Positions 1-7,694 of a stretch of DNA of 14,754 bases are shown piece after piece. Below the pieces are notes generated by a model. The model was not told the origin of the DNA. It made no database searches and was given only the letters and a program-made list of their open reading frames with translations. Position 1 is the stretch's first letter. The number at the start of each line of letters is the position of its first letter. The stretch is from Lentimicrobium sp. (lineage in GTDB: Bacteria > Bacteroidota > Bacteroidia > Flavobacteriales > Flavobacteriaceae). The position numbers and the translations under genes are program-made. The DNA lies in assembly GCA_022758945.1 (NCBI GenBank), contig JAEMQE010000252.1, positions 1 through 14,754 of the forward strand, read 5' to 3'.

Positions 1-302
1 TTCTTTTTATTATTAATACCTCTATCATTCTTATTCTGCGAATTTATCGCCTTTTATCTAAATTTTACGCATAAAAAGTTTTTTTTGCCTTTTATTGCTT
101 CAAATTATTAATTCCAAAAATTCATTCCGAAAAAATTGATAATCCATAATTAAAGTATCAAAAATCACAGAATCAATAATTGTATTATTTACAAACACCA
201 TCGATTTTTATACATAATTTGAATATATTTTATAAAAAATGAATTTTTTTCTTCTAAAACATTCAATATTTTATTATACCCTATAAAATTTTAGGGGTGA
301 TA
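1..302. other. gene-free AT-rich region downstream of the amine oxidase
   Basis: This stretch follows the stop codon of the last minus-strand gene. It is very rich in A and T with many short homopolymer runs, and no open frame of useful length or RNA gene could be recognised. The only structure noted is a weak stem at 279-296, listed separately. It probably represents the end of the gene cluster, but the next gene to the left is outside the window, so this cannot be confirmed. Confidence 0.6.
279..296 (-). terminator. weak hairpin just after the amine oxidase stop, possible terminator
   Basis: The sequence has a CCCTA arm and a TAGGG arm separated by an AT-rich centre that pairs partly (one mismatch). 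It starts about 6 nt past the stop codon of the amine oxidase. On the minus strand it is followed by AT-rich sequence without a clean run of T, so it is a poor match to a classical intrinsic terminator. Its position at the end of the gene series is the main support. Confidence 0.3.
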
Positions 303-1967
303 TTACTTTTTTACTTTTTTTATAATTTGTTCTGCCGCTACCCTTCCAGTTTCAGCACCTCCATTCATATAACCTTGAAAATCCACACTACAGTGTTCTC
401 CAGCAAAATAAACTTCCCCAATTGGTTCGGCTGTATGAAGCATTTCATTGTTCCACTGTCCAGGTTTTGGACAAGTATAACTCGCTTTTACCCAAGGATA
501 GGAAGACCAACTAGCAAAAACGTGTTTGTTAGAATAAGTGCTCTTTGAACCAGGAAATACTTGCTCCATCACACCTATATATTTGTCAATCTCATTTTCT
601 GGTAAATCAGTTTTCCAAATATGATTTGGTGGTGCAGAAGGATTATTCACAGCAACTTTCGACAATCGTATTGATTCGTCACCACCAAAAAAACAACAAT
701 AAGCACCTTTGTTACTTTGAATTGTCTTTATGCTACTCGAATCCCAACCATCGTGAATGTCTTTATGAAATAAATAGCCATAAAACTTATTTTTCCCTTC
801 ACGCCAAGGTCTGTTTTCATAACCTAAAAACAATTTATTATTTTGTCCATAGCCCAATGATTGAATAGATTTTTTCTTTTCTGGAGTCATTTCCTTTAAA
901 TCAATTTTCACATCACGCAGCATCGTAAAAGGAAGGCAAAGTATCACAAATTCAGCCTGAACATCTTCTTTGTCTTTGAAAGAAAGATTGAATTTTCCGT
1001 CTTTGTTTGAAATGGCCGTTAGCATATATTTTGTCTCAATATCCGCTGCTACTCTTCCAGCTAAATGCTCAATTATTCTAGAATTCCCTTCTTTAATCCT
1101 GTATTTTTCATCACTATCTCCAAAGATTTTAAACCCTTCCGAAGTTTTTGTGTCCAACATATCAAGCATATTTATGGCCGATTGTTCCGATGTATCCAAT
1201 CCAAATTCAGCCAAATAAGCAGCTGTTAGAATATCTTTCAACCATTGCTTACAACTCAATGTATTTATATAATCTTTCAAAGTCATTTTATCTAAAACCA
1301 AAGCCGCTGGCGTATCATAATCTTCACCCATACTATCGACATCTTTTGATAATTTTGGAACAATATTCTTGAATTCCTTAATTATTTCTGATTCAGAAAT
1401 GTGTCTCCCATCAAAAAAGAAAGTTTCGTGAAGCAAACCAGCATCTTTAGATTCGGCATACATATCAACCAATTCTAATTCGAATTCTTTTGCCAAACTT
1501 AACATATCTTCGTGAGTAGAATCGATAAAATCTCCACCAAATTCTGGATGTATTCCCATTTGTAAAGCATCGTTATAATGAGTCAAAATACGACCTCCCA
1601 ACCGATGACTTCCTTCATAAAGCGTAAATGGAACACCAGCTTTTTTCAAATGATGTGCTGCGTTCAAACCAGCAATTCCAGCACCAATTATTGCTACTTT
1701 TATTCCGTCAAGTGGAGTAGCTTTGTCTGAAATATTGAAATTTTCAGTATCCTTTTCCTTTTTACAACTCAATATTGAAGTACCAACAACGCCTGTAAGC
1801 AAACCAAATTTAGCAATATCAACTACAAATTTCCTTCTCGTAACCGCATCAGAGTTTTTAAATTCTACAATTTTATCTACTTCAATTTCCGGATTTTCAT
1901 TCGAAAATTGAGCTGCTTTATAATTAAAAAGTAAATTTTGAAGCGTTTTTGATTTTGGTTTTTTCAT
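303..1967 (-). CDS. FAD-dependent amine oxidase with Tat-type lipoprotein signal
   Basis: This 554-residue flavin amine oxidase (monoamine/polyamine oxidase family) is expected to oxidise an amine to an imine or aldehyde. The FAD-binding Rossmann motif GAGIAG is at residues 95-100, followed by LGGRI near 123-127. The family's C-terminal flavin motif (YFAGEH, then GYMNGGAETGR) lies at about 520-542. The N terminus is unusual. About 43 hydrophilic residues precede a twin arginine (TRRKFV, R44-R45), then a hydrophobic stretch and the lipobox ILSC with Cys68. That suggests Tat export after folding and lipid anchoring. No obvious cysteine motif for covalent FAD was seen. It starts 42 bp after the Sad-type dehydrogenase and is the last gene of the series. 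The ATG at 1967 is the natural start. Polyamine or aminoaldehyde chemistry is inferred from the neighbours; another amine substrate such as tyramine is possible. Confidence 0.85.
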   Translation of the reverse strand: MKKPKSKTLQNLLFNYKAAQFSNENPEIEVDKIVEFKNSDAVTRRKFVVDIAKFGLLTGVVGTSILSCKKEKDTENFNISDKATPLDGIKVAIIGAGIAGLNAAHHLKKAGVPFTLYEGSHRLGGRILTHYNDALQMGIHPEFGGDFIDSTHEDMLSLAKEFELELVDMYAESKDAGLLHETFFFDGRHISESEIIKEFKNIVPKLSKDVDSMGEDYDTPAALVLDKMTLKDYINTLSCKQWLKDILTAAYLAEFGLDTSEQSAINMLDMLDTKTSEGFKIFGDSDEKYRIKEGNSRIIEHLAGRVAADIETKYMLTAISNKDGKFNLSFKDKEDVQAEFVILCLPFTMLRDVKIDLKEMTPEKKKSIQSLGYGQNNKLFLGYENRPWREGKNKFYGYLFHKDIHDGWDSSSIKTIQSNKGAYCCFFGGDESIRLSKVAVNNPSAPPNHIWKTDLPENEIDKYIGVMEQVFPGSKSTYSNKHVFASWSSYPWVKASYTCPKPGQWNNEMLHTAEPIGEVYFAGEHCSVDFQGYMNGGAETGRVAAEQIIKKVKK

Positions 1968-2009
1968 AGTTTTTTTTTGTTTGGTTATCTATAGTAAATA
2001 CACTTTATT

Positions 2010-3362
2010 CTATTCAATAATTATCGATTTCATATTCATAAACTCCTTAATTCCTATTTCGGATAATTCTCTTCCGTAACCTGATTTTTTTATTCCTCCA
2101 AAAGGAATTCGAGAATCTGAACGCACTAATGAATTGACAAAAACGTTACCTGCTTCAATTCTTCTGGCTAACTTATATGCCTTCTCTCTGTCTTCTGTCC
2201 AAATGGCCGAAGCTAGTCCGTATCGATGATTGTTAGCAATTGCAATCGCATCATTTTCGTCTTTTGCTCTAATTATTGTTGCCAATGGTCCAAAAGTTTC
2301 TTCCTGAAAAGCAATATTATTCGAATCTACAAAATCAATCAATGTCGGTTGAAAATTGCATTTATCCTGCTCTCCTCCTACTAGAATTTTAGCGCCTTGT
2401 TGCAAGGATTTTTCTAATTGTGAACTCAATGTATTTGCAAATTCCAGTTTAGCCAAAGGCCCCATATTGATTTCGTTTTGCAACGGATTCCCTTGATTTA
2501 AAGCATTAATTTTTTGGGCAAATAAATGAGCAAATTCATCACCAATTTTTTCGGTAACAATAAATCTTTTGGCACAAATACAAGCCTGACCTGCATTGAG
2601 CATTCGTGATTGGGTAGCAATAGTTGCTGCTTTTTCAATATCGGCATCGTCCAAAACGATAAAAGCATCGGAGCCTCCCAATTCCATAACCGTTTTTTTG
2701 ATATGTTTTCCTGCCAATGAAGCTACCGATGAACCTGCCATTTCGCTTCCTGTCAAAGTAACACCACTCACAATATCTGAGGCAATTATGGATTCAACCT
2801 GACTTAAACTAATGGTAACTTGCTGAAACACTCCTTCTGGAAAACCAGCTTCCAAAAAAGCATTTTCAATAGCTTTGGCACAACCTTGCACGTTTGAAGC
2901 GTGTTTCAAAATCGTTACATTTCCAGCCATAACTGCTGGTGCTGCATAACGTAGAACTTGCCAAAAAGGATAATTCCAAGGCATCACAGCAAAAATAGCT
3001 CCCGATGGATCATAAACCGACATACTCTTAAAAGGCGTATCATAATAAACATCTTGCAACATTTGCTCAGCATTATCAGCATAGAAATCACAGTTTCCTG
3101 CTGATTTTTCAACCTCAGAAACACCTTCGGACAAGATTTTACCCATTTCATTGGTAATCAACAAGCCTAATTCTTCTTTTCTTGCTCGAAGAATATTGGC
3201 TAATTTCTTCATTTTGTCTGCTCTTTCTTGAAATGTAGAGTTGCGCCAATTTTTAAAAGCTTTTTCAGATAGTTCAATTTTTTGAGTTAATTGTTCATTG
3301 GTCAAAACTTCGTGCTCTGCAATTACTGCTTGAGAATATGGATTTACTGATTTGATTATCAT
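2010..3362 (-). CDS. sad: succinate semialdehyde dehydrogenase, Sad/YneI type
   Basis: This 450-residue NAD(P)-dependent aldehyde dehydrogenase probably oxidises succinate semialdehyde to succinate, the last step from GABA to the TCA cycle. Visible family features are PWNYPFW with the oxyanion Asn130, the cofactor segment LKHASN (Lys153), the general base Glu227 in MELGGSD and the nucleophile Cys261 in NAGQACICAKR. The ending FGGIKKSGYGRELSEIG closely resembles E. coli Sad (YneI), as do LKHA(S/P)NV and the short length of about 450-460 residues. The CIC pair (Cys261, Cys263) resembles the adjacent cysteines of some semialdehyde dehydrogenases. The ATG at 3362 gives the expected N terminus, with no extension. 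It sits between another aldehyde dehydrogenase and the amine oxidase, consistent with a final oxidation step in amine breakdown. The substrate is inferred. Confidence 0.88.
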   Translation of the reverse strand: MIIKSVNPYSQAVIAEHEVLTNEQLTQKIELSEKAFKNWRNSTFQERADKMKKLANILRARKEELGLLITNEMGKILSEGVSEVEKSAGNCDFYADNAEQMLQDVYYDTPFKSMSVYDPSGAIFAVMPWNYPFWQVLRYAAPAVMAGNVTILKHASNVQGCAKAIENAFLEAGFPEGVFQQVTISLSQVESIIASDIVSGVTLTGSEMAGSSVASLAGKHIKKTVMELGGSDAFIVLDDADIEKAATIATQSRMLNAGQACICAKRFIVTEKIGDEFAHLFAQKINALNQGNPLQNEINMGPLAKLEFANTLSSQLEKSLQQGAKILVGGEQDKCNFQPTLIDFVDSNNIAFQEETFGPLATIIRAKDENDAIAIANNHRYGLASAIWTEDREKAYKLARRIEAGNVFVNSLVRSDSRIPFGGIKKSGYGRELSEIGIKEFMNMKSIIIE

Positions 3363-3405
3363 TTTTATTTAATTTAAGTTTTAAAGTTTCTTTTAAAACA
3401 TTTTT

Positions 3406-3438
3406 AATTCGTAATTCGTAATTTTTAATTCGTAATTC
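3406..3438. repeat. direct repeat of AATTCGTAATTC units
   Basis: The 78-bp gap between two aldehyde dehydrogenase genes contains AATTCGTAATTCGTAATT, a TTTT spacer, then AATTCGTAATTC. The unit AATTCGT therefore appears three times with a fixed flavour. It ends directly before the stop codon of the upstream gene at 3441. I associate AATTCGTAATTCG strings with dispersed spacer repeats in flavobacteria, but that is from memory and cannot be checked here. Confidence 0.7.
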
Positions 3439-3440
3439 AT

Positions 3441-4886
3441 TTAATACCAACCCACAGGATCCGTGTCTAAATTGATGTTGACTTGTTTAACTTCAAGGTA
3501 ATTTTCTATTCCGTACAAGCCTAATTCCCGACCAGTTCCAGATTGTTTGTAACCACCCCAAGGCATTTCGTTGAACGTAGGATGATAGAAATTTACCCAG
3601 CCAATTCCTGCTCTTATTTTTGGCATCACGCGATGAACTCTTGTAACATCTTGGGTAAATAATCCGTAACCCAATCCGTATTCTGTGTCGTTTGCCATTG
3701 CAATTGCTTCATCTTCGGTTGAGAATTTTAGCAACGCTACAACGGGTCCAAAAATTTCTTCTCTGGCAATTCTCATATTTGGAGTTACGTTTGTAAAAAT
3801 AGTGGGCTCAATAAAAAACCCTTTGCTATCATCTGTATTTCCTCCAAAAGCCAAGGTTGCTTCTCCTTTTCCGACTTCGATATAGGCTTTTACTTTGTCA
3901 AAATGGTTTTGAGAAACAATTGGTCCCATTGTGTTTTCAGCATTGGAACCATCGCCAACTTTGATGTTTTTTGCTCTTTCTACAAATTGTTTTACAAACT
4001 CATCATAAATAGTATCCTGAATCAAAATTCGAGAACCTGCTGTACAAACTTGCCCACTATTGGCGAAAGCCGCAAACAATCCCCAATCGATAGCCAAATC
4101 CATTTTGCAATCGTCAAAAATGACTACTGGATTTTTTCCGCCCAATTCTAAAGTTACTTTTTTAAGATTTTCGGCTGCAATTTTACCAATATATTTTCCG
4201 GTTGAAGTTCCTCCGGTAAAAGCTATTTTATCAATTTTGGTATTGCTGATTAAAGCGTTTCCTGCAATTGGACCGTCACCAGTTACGATATTGATCACTC
4301 CTTTTGGAATGGCTAATTCATCAATAAGTTTAGCCAAAAACAAAGCTGTCAATGGCGTTACTTCCGATGGTTTTAAAACTACCGTATTTCCTGCCGCAAT
4401 TGCTGGTCCCAATTTCCAAGCGCACATCAAAAACGGAAAATTCCAAGGAATAATTTGTGCACAAACTCCAATCGCTTCTCTGGTAACATAACTGAAAGAA
4501 TTACCAGGAACATTCATTGTTTCTCCGTGAATTTTAGTCGCTAAACCTGCGTAAAACTCAAAACAAGAAGCGGCATCATCAATATCAAATTCCGCTTCAC
4601 GAATTGGTTTTCCATTGTTTTCTACTTCTAATTTCACAAAAGCATCAAAATTCTCCCTGATTTTTCCAGCAATTGCAAATAATATTTTCTGACGATCTTG
4701 TGCCGTTTTGCTTTTCCATTCTTCACCATTAAAAGCCGCTCTTGCAGCATCGACAGCAATATTTACATCTTCGATTTGTGCTTCCGGAACGGTAGCTATC
4801 ACTTCTTTTGTGGCAGGATTTAGTATGTTTCTGGTTTTATTTGAAACAGAATCTACAAATGCTCCGTTGATATACATTTTATACAT
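3441..4886 (-). CDS. aldehyde dehydrogenase, betaine/aminoaldehyde dehydrogenase type
   Basis: With the ATG at 4886 this is a 481-residue aldehyde dehydrogenase. The parts seen are IIPWNFP (Asn149), the cofactor segment LKPSE (Lys172 and Glu175), FTGGTSTGK, the general base Glu247 in LELGGKNP and the nucleophile Cys281 in NSGQVCTAG. The ending PWGGYKQSGTGRELG is typical of betaine-aldehyde, gamma-aminobutyraldehyde and PuuC-like enzymes. A role turning 4-aminobutanal into GABA is inferred from the potABC genes immediately upstream and the amine oxidase downstream. The open frame continues upstream to 4949 through a TTG codon, but that extension is translated repeat sequence (4905-4940), so the ATG at 4886, or the one at 4877, is preferred. 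Other aldehyde substrates are possible. Confidence 0.87.
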   Translation of the reverse strand: MYKMYINGAFVDSVSNKTRNILNPATKEVIATVPEAQIEDVNIAVDAARAAFNGEEWKSKTAQDRQKILFAIAGKIRENFDAFVKLEVENNGKPIREAEFDIDDAASCFEFYAGLATKIHGETMNVPGNSFSYVTREAIGVCAQIIPWNFPFLMCAWKLGPAIAAGNTVVLKPSEVTPLTALFLAKLIDELAIPKGVINIVTGDGPIAGNALISNTKIDKIAFTGGTSTGKYIGKIAAENLKKVTLELGGKNPVVIFDDCKMDLAIDWGLFAAFANSGQVCTAGSRILIQDTIYDEFVKQFVERAKNIKVGDGSNAENTMGPIVSQNHFDKVKAYIEVGKGEATLAFGGNTDDSKGFFIEPTIFTNVTPNMRIAREEIFGPVVALLKFSTEDEAIAMANDTEYGLGYGLFTQDVTRVHRVMPKIRAGIGWVNFYHPTFNEMPWGGYKQSGTGRELGLYGIENYLEVKQVNINLDTDPVGWY

Positions 4887-4904
4887 AATATTATTATTTA
4901 GAAG

Positions 4905-5022
4905 CCCATCCCCAACCCTTCCCGAAGGGAAGGGAGCCGAAATAGGCAAAAGATTTTACATTATATTTCAATATTTTCATATTAATCTCGTTCGAATTTC
5001 CCCCTTTGGGGGTTAGGGGGCG
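4905..5022. repeat. inverted pair of hairpin repeats between potA and aldehyde dehydrogenase
   Basis: The gap holds two related hairpin units facing outward. The left unit has the perfect stem CCCTTCCC-GAA-GGGAAGGG at 4916-4934, bordered on the left by GCCCATCCCCAA. The right unit has the stem CCCCC-TTT-GGGGG at 5000-5012, followed by TTAGGGGGCG. Read outward, each is a hairpin followed by TTRGGG..GGGC, so they form imperfect terminal inverted repeats around an AT-rich core of about 65 bp. The right unit runs into the end of potA and supplies its stop codon. The arrangement resembles a miniature non-autonomous element, which is inference. Confidence 0.65.
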
Positions 5023-6050
5023 TATATCTGAATTAAATTGGGTGACAAATAAATAGTCACCGACTGTCCAATAATTTTTGTCAATGCCACAGAGGAATCT
5101 TCGGTTTTGATAATTTTTTGTCCTGAAGCCGTAACCAATTTGTATTTTCGATGATTACCCACAAAAATCACGTCTTCAATTGTTGCCGTTAAAGAGATAT
5201 CAGTCACAGTATTAAAAGAAACATTTTCGGGTCTTATAAACAAAACAGATTCTTTTCTATCGATTTTATGTTCAAATCCAAAAGTTTTATCTTCGAAAGT
5301 AAACGAAGACGTATTTTCAGTTTTCACGGGAATTAAGTTGGCTTCGCCTATAAAACCGGCAACAAATTTTGTTTTTGGATGATTGTACAAAGTCTGACTA
5401 TCGGACAATTGTTCGATAATTCCTTGGTTCATCACCGCAATTCTGTCGGACATTGTTAAAGCTTCCTCTTGATCGTGCGTCACATAAACAAAGGTTTTAT
5501 TTAAATCCTTATGCAATTGTTTCAATTCAAATTGCATTTGTTTTCTTAGTTTCAAATCCAAAGCACCGAGTGGTTCGTCCAATAATAGAATTTCAGGGTC
5601 AGGCGCAATCGCTCTGGCAATGGCAACTCTTTGTTGTTGTCCACCAGACATTTCAAAAGGTTTTCTGGTTTTAAAAGCTTCCATTTGAACCAATTCTAGC
5701 ATTTCATCAACTCGTTTATTAATCTCGGATTTACTCAATTTTTTTTGGTGCAAACCAAAAGCAATGTTTTCTTCCACGTTCAAATGGGGAAACAAAGCAT
5801 AATTTTGAAAAACCGTATTGACGTTCCTTTTATAAGGAGGCAAATTCGTAATATCCTGTTTATTGAGTAAAACCTGACCACTGTCAGGCATTTCAAAACC
5901 GGCAATCATTCGCAAAGTGGTCGTTTTCCCGCATCCACTTGGCCCTAAAATAGTCAAGAATTCACCATCCATAATTTCTAAGTCCAAATTATTGACGATA
6001 TGCGAACTCCCGAATGATTTATTTATGGCTTTTAATTCTAATTTACTCAT
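5013..6050 (-). CDS. potA: spermidine/putrescine ABC transporter ATP-binding protein
   Basis: This 345-residue ATPase powers the polyamine-type importer from the cytoplasmic face. The nucleotide-binding domain is complete: Walker A GPSGCGKT (36-43), Q-loop Gln82, signature MSGGQQQ (134-140), Walker B ILLLDEP (154-160) and switch His192. After about residue 235 a TOBE-like regulatory domain follows, with the segment FIRPENVSF. Domain layout and length are close to E. coli PotA, although the C-terminal part is somewhat shorter. It starts 4 bp after potC. The last residues and the TAA stop come from a repeat element (CGCCCCCTAACCCCC read on the minus strand), so the extreme C terminus was probably rewritten by repeat insertion. 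The transporter subclass is firm, whereas the exact ligand is inferred. Confidence 0.93.
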   Translation of the reverse strand: MSKLELKAINKSFGSSHIVNNLDLEIMDGEFLTILGPSGCGKTTTLRMIAGFEMPDSGQVLLNKQDITNLPPYKRNVNTVFQNYALFPHLNVEENIAFGLHQKKLSKSEINKRVDEMLELVQMEAFKTRKPFEMSGGQQQRVAIARAIAPDPEILLLDEPLGALDLKLRKQMQFELKQLHKDLNKTFVYVTHDQEEALTMSDRIAVMNQGIIEQLSDSQTLYNHPKTKFVAGFIGEANLIPVKTENTSSFTFEDKTFGFEHKIDRKESVLFIRPENVSFNTVTDISLTATIEDVIFVGNHRKYKLVTASGQKIIKTEDSSVALTKIIGQSVTIYLSPNLIQIYAP

Positions 6051-6054
6051 TCTT

Positions 6055-6828
6055 CTAATTTTCTTTATTAAATTTTAACGACATAAAAATGGCGATTGAT
6101 GAAACCAAAAACACCAATGTTGCCACAGCATTTACTTCGGGTGTTATTCCACGTCGCATCATTCCGTATATTTCGATTGGTAATGTGTTTTCTCTTGAAA
6201 TCAAGAAAAAAGTAACTGGAATTTCGTCCATCGAAAGTACCAAAGACAATAAAACCGCTCCGATAATGGCTGTTTTTATATTAGGCAAAATCACCTTAAA
6301 AAAAGCCTGCAACGGACTTGCTCCCAAATCGAAAGCTGCCATTTCCAAATATGGATCTAATTTTTTGAAACGAGCCAAGATTTGCGTAATCATAATTGCA
6401 ATCAAAAAGGTCGTGTGTCCAATTAAAACCGCAGTTAATGACAATGGAATTCCCAACATTGGAAAAAAGCTCAACATCGCCACACCAGTAACAATTCCAG
6501 GTAATGTTATGGGTAATAATATAACTTTCAATAATAAACTTTTCCCAAAATAATTGTATTTATGCAAAGCATAAGCCGATGGAATTCCAATAAGTAATGC
6601 TGCAATAGTACTTGAAATAGCGATGAAAAAACTAATTCGAACCGCCTGCATCATTGATTTATTATTGAATAATTTTACGTACCAATCCAATGAATAATGT
6701 TCGATAGGAAAGGAACTTACCGACTCTTTATTGAAGGAAAACCAAATAATAATGAGTATCGGGAAATACAAAAACCACAACACCGAAAATGCCGAAAACG
6801 AGATGATAAAGGATCTAACTTTTTTCAT
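6055..6828 (-). CDS. potC: spermidine/putrescine ABC transporter permease
   Basis: This 257-residue inner-membrane permease is the PotC half of the import channel. The hydrophobic stretches are roughly at residues 9-31, 65-88, 99-122, 130-152, 186-205 and 232-251, giving six spans. The cytoplasmic coupling loop that contacts PotA is EMAAFDLGA (162-170), followed by FFKVILPNIKTAI, a clear EAA motif. Length is typical of the family. It starts only 2 bp after the potB stop and ends 4 bp before potA, so the three genes are surely cotranscribed and probably translationally coupled. Confidence 0.92.
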   Translation of the reverse strand: MKKVRSFIISFSAFSVLWFLYFPILIIIWFSFNKESVSSFPIEHYSLDWYVKLFNNKSMMQAVRISFFIAISSTIAALLIGIPSAYALHKYNYFGKSLLLKVILLPITLPGIVTGVAMLSFFPMLGIPLSLTAVLIGHTTFLIAIMITQILARFKKLDPYLEMAAFDLGASPLQAFFKVILPNIKTAIIGAVLLSLVLSMDEIPVTFFLISRENTLPIEIYGMMRRGITPEVNAVATLVFLVSSIAIFMSLKFNKEN

Positions 6829-6830
6829 AT

Positions 6831-7676
6831 TTATTGTGTTTCGTGTTTTTTCTCATAGCGCGATGAGAATTCCAATAATAGAAAAACCAAAACCAACAAA
6901 ACCACTCCAACGGCCGAACCTAAAGGTTTGTCATTCGATGTTCCAAATAAATTTTGGACTATATTCGAGATAAACAAAGTATTTGGTCCACCCAAAAGTG
7001 AGGCTGCAAGGAAATCGCCCAAAGTCAAAACCAAAGCTAATGTTCCTCCCGAAATGACTCCGGGTAAGATTAAAGGAAAAATCACTTTCCAGAATGTTTT
7101 CCAGGAATTAGCTCCCAAGTCTTTACTGGCTTCGACCAATGATTTGGATATTTGCTCAAAAGAAGTGTAAATTGGAATACAAACAAATGGCAAAAAGATA
7201 TAAATCAAACACAGAATCACCGAAAAATCGGAATACAAAACAAAGCGCAAGGGCTTGTCGATTATTCCCAAATTCATTAGCGATGAATTGAAAATTCCTT
7301 GTTCTCCCAAAATGATTTTCCAAGCATACGCTCTCACAATGTAAGACATCCAAAAAGGTAAAACAATCAGCGTATAATAGAATGATTTGTGTTTCTGTAC
7401 TTTGAAAGCAATAAAATAAGCCAATGGTAAACTTAATAAAATACAAGCCAAAGCGACGATTATAGCATAAATAAAGGTTCTTGTCAAGGTTTCGTAATAC
7501 AACGGATTGGTAAATATTTTGATATACGAATCCAAATTGTAATGATAAATCACTTTGCCAAAATCATCAGTTGTCAAAACACTTTGCGTCAAAATAAAGA
7601 AATATGGCATTACCAAAAACAGGAACAACCACAGTAAAAGTGGCGTTAGTAAGATGTATTTGTTTGCTTTTTTCAT
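6831..7676 (-). CDS. potB: spermidine/putrescine ABC transporter permease
   Basis: This 281-residue permease is the PotB partner of PotC. Six hydrophobic segments are visible, roughly at 7-30, 66-92, 100-122, 150-172, 202-228 and 254-271. The EAA coupling loop reads EASKDLGA (182-189), followed by FWKVIFPLILPGVISG, a very good match to the type I binding-protein-dependent permease consensus. The ATG at 7676 begins MKKANKY directly before the first membrane span, as expected. It follows the CoA-transferase gene by 18 bp, so the transporter operon is interrupted by that enzyme rather than having potD next to potB. Confidence 0.92.
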   Translation of the reverse strand: MKKANKYILLTPLLLWLFLFLVMPYFFILTQSVLTTDDFGKVIYHYNLDSYIKIFTNPLYYETLTRTFIYAIIVALACILLSLPLAYFIAFKVQKHKSFYYTLIVLPFWMSYIVRAYAWKIILGEQGIFNSSLMNLGIIDKPLRFVLYSDFSVILCLIYIFLPFVCIPIYTSFEQISKSLVEASKDLGANSWKTFWKVIFPLILPGVISGGTLALVLTLGDFLAASLLGGPNTLFISNIVQNLFGTSNDKPLGSAVGVVLLVLVFLLLEFSSRYEKKHETQ

Positions 7677-7694
7677 TTTAATCTTTTAGTACTT

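Noticed and set aside
545..868. 107-residue plus-strand frame
   Set aside because: It is opposite the amine oxidase gene and has no domain or start context of its own.
3406..3438. CRISPR-like array from AATTCGTAATTC repeats
   Set aside because: The units are too short, have no regular spacers, and no cas gene is present.
4887..4949. TTG-started N-terminal extension of the aldehyde dehydrogenase
   Set aside because: The extra residues are translated from the hairpin repeat, and the family begins near MYINGAF.
6089..6553. 154-residue plus-strand frame
   Set aside because: It is antisense to potC, whose membrane spans and EAA loop are unambiguous.
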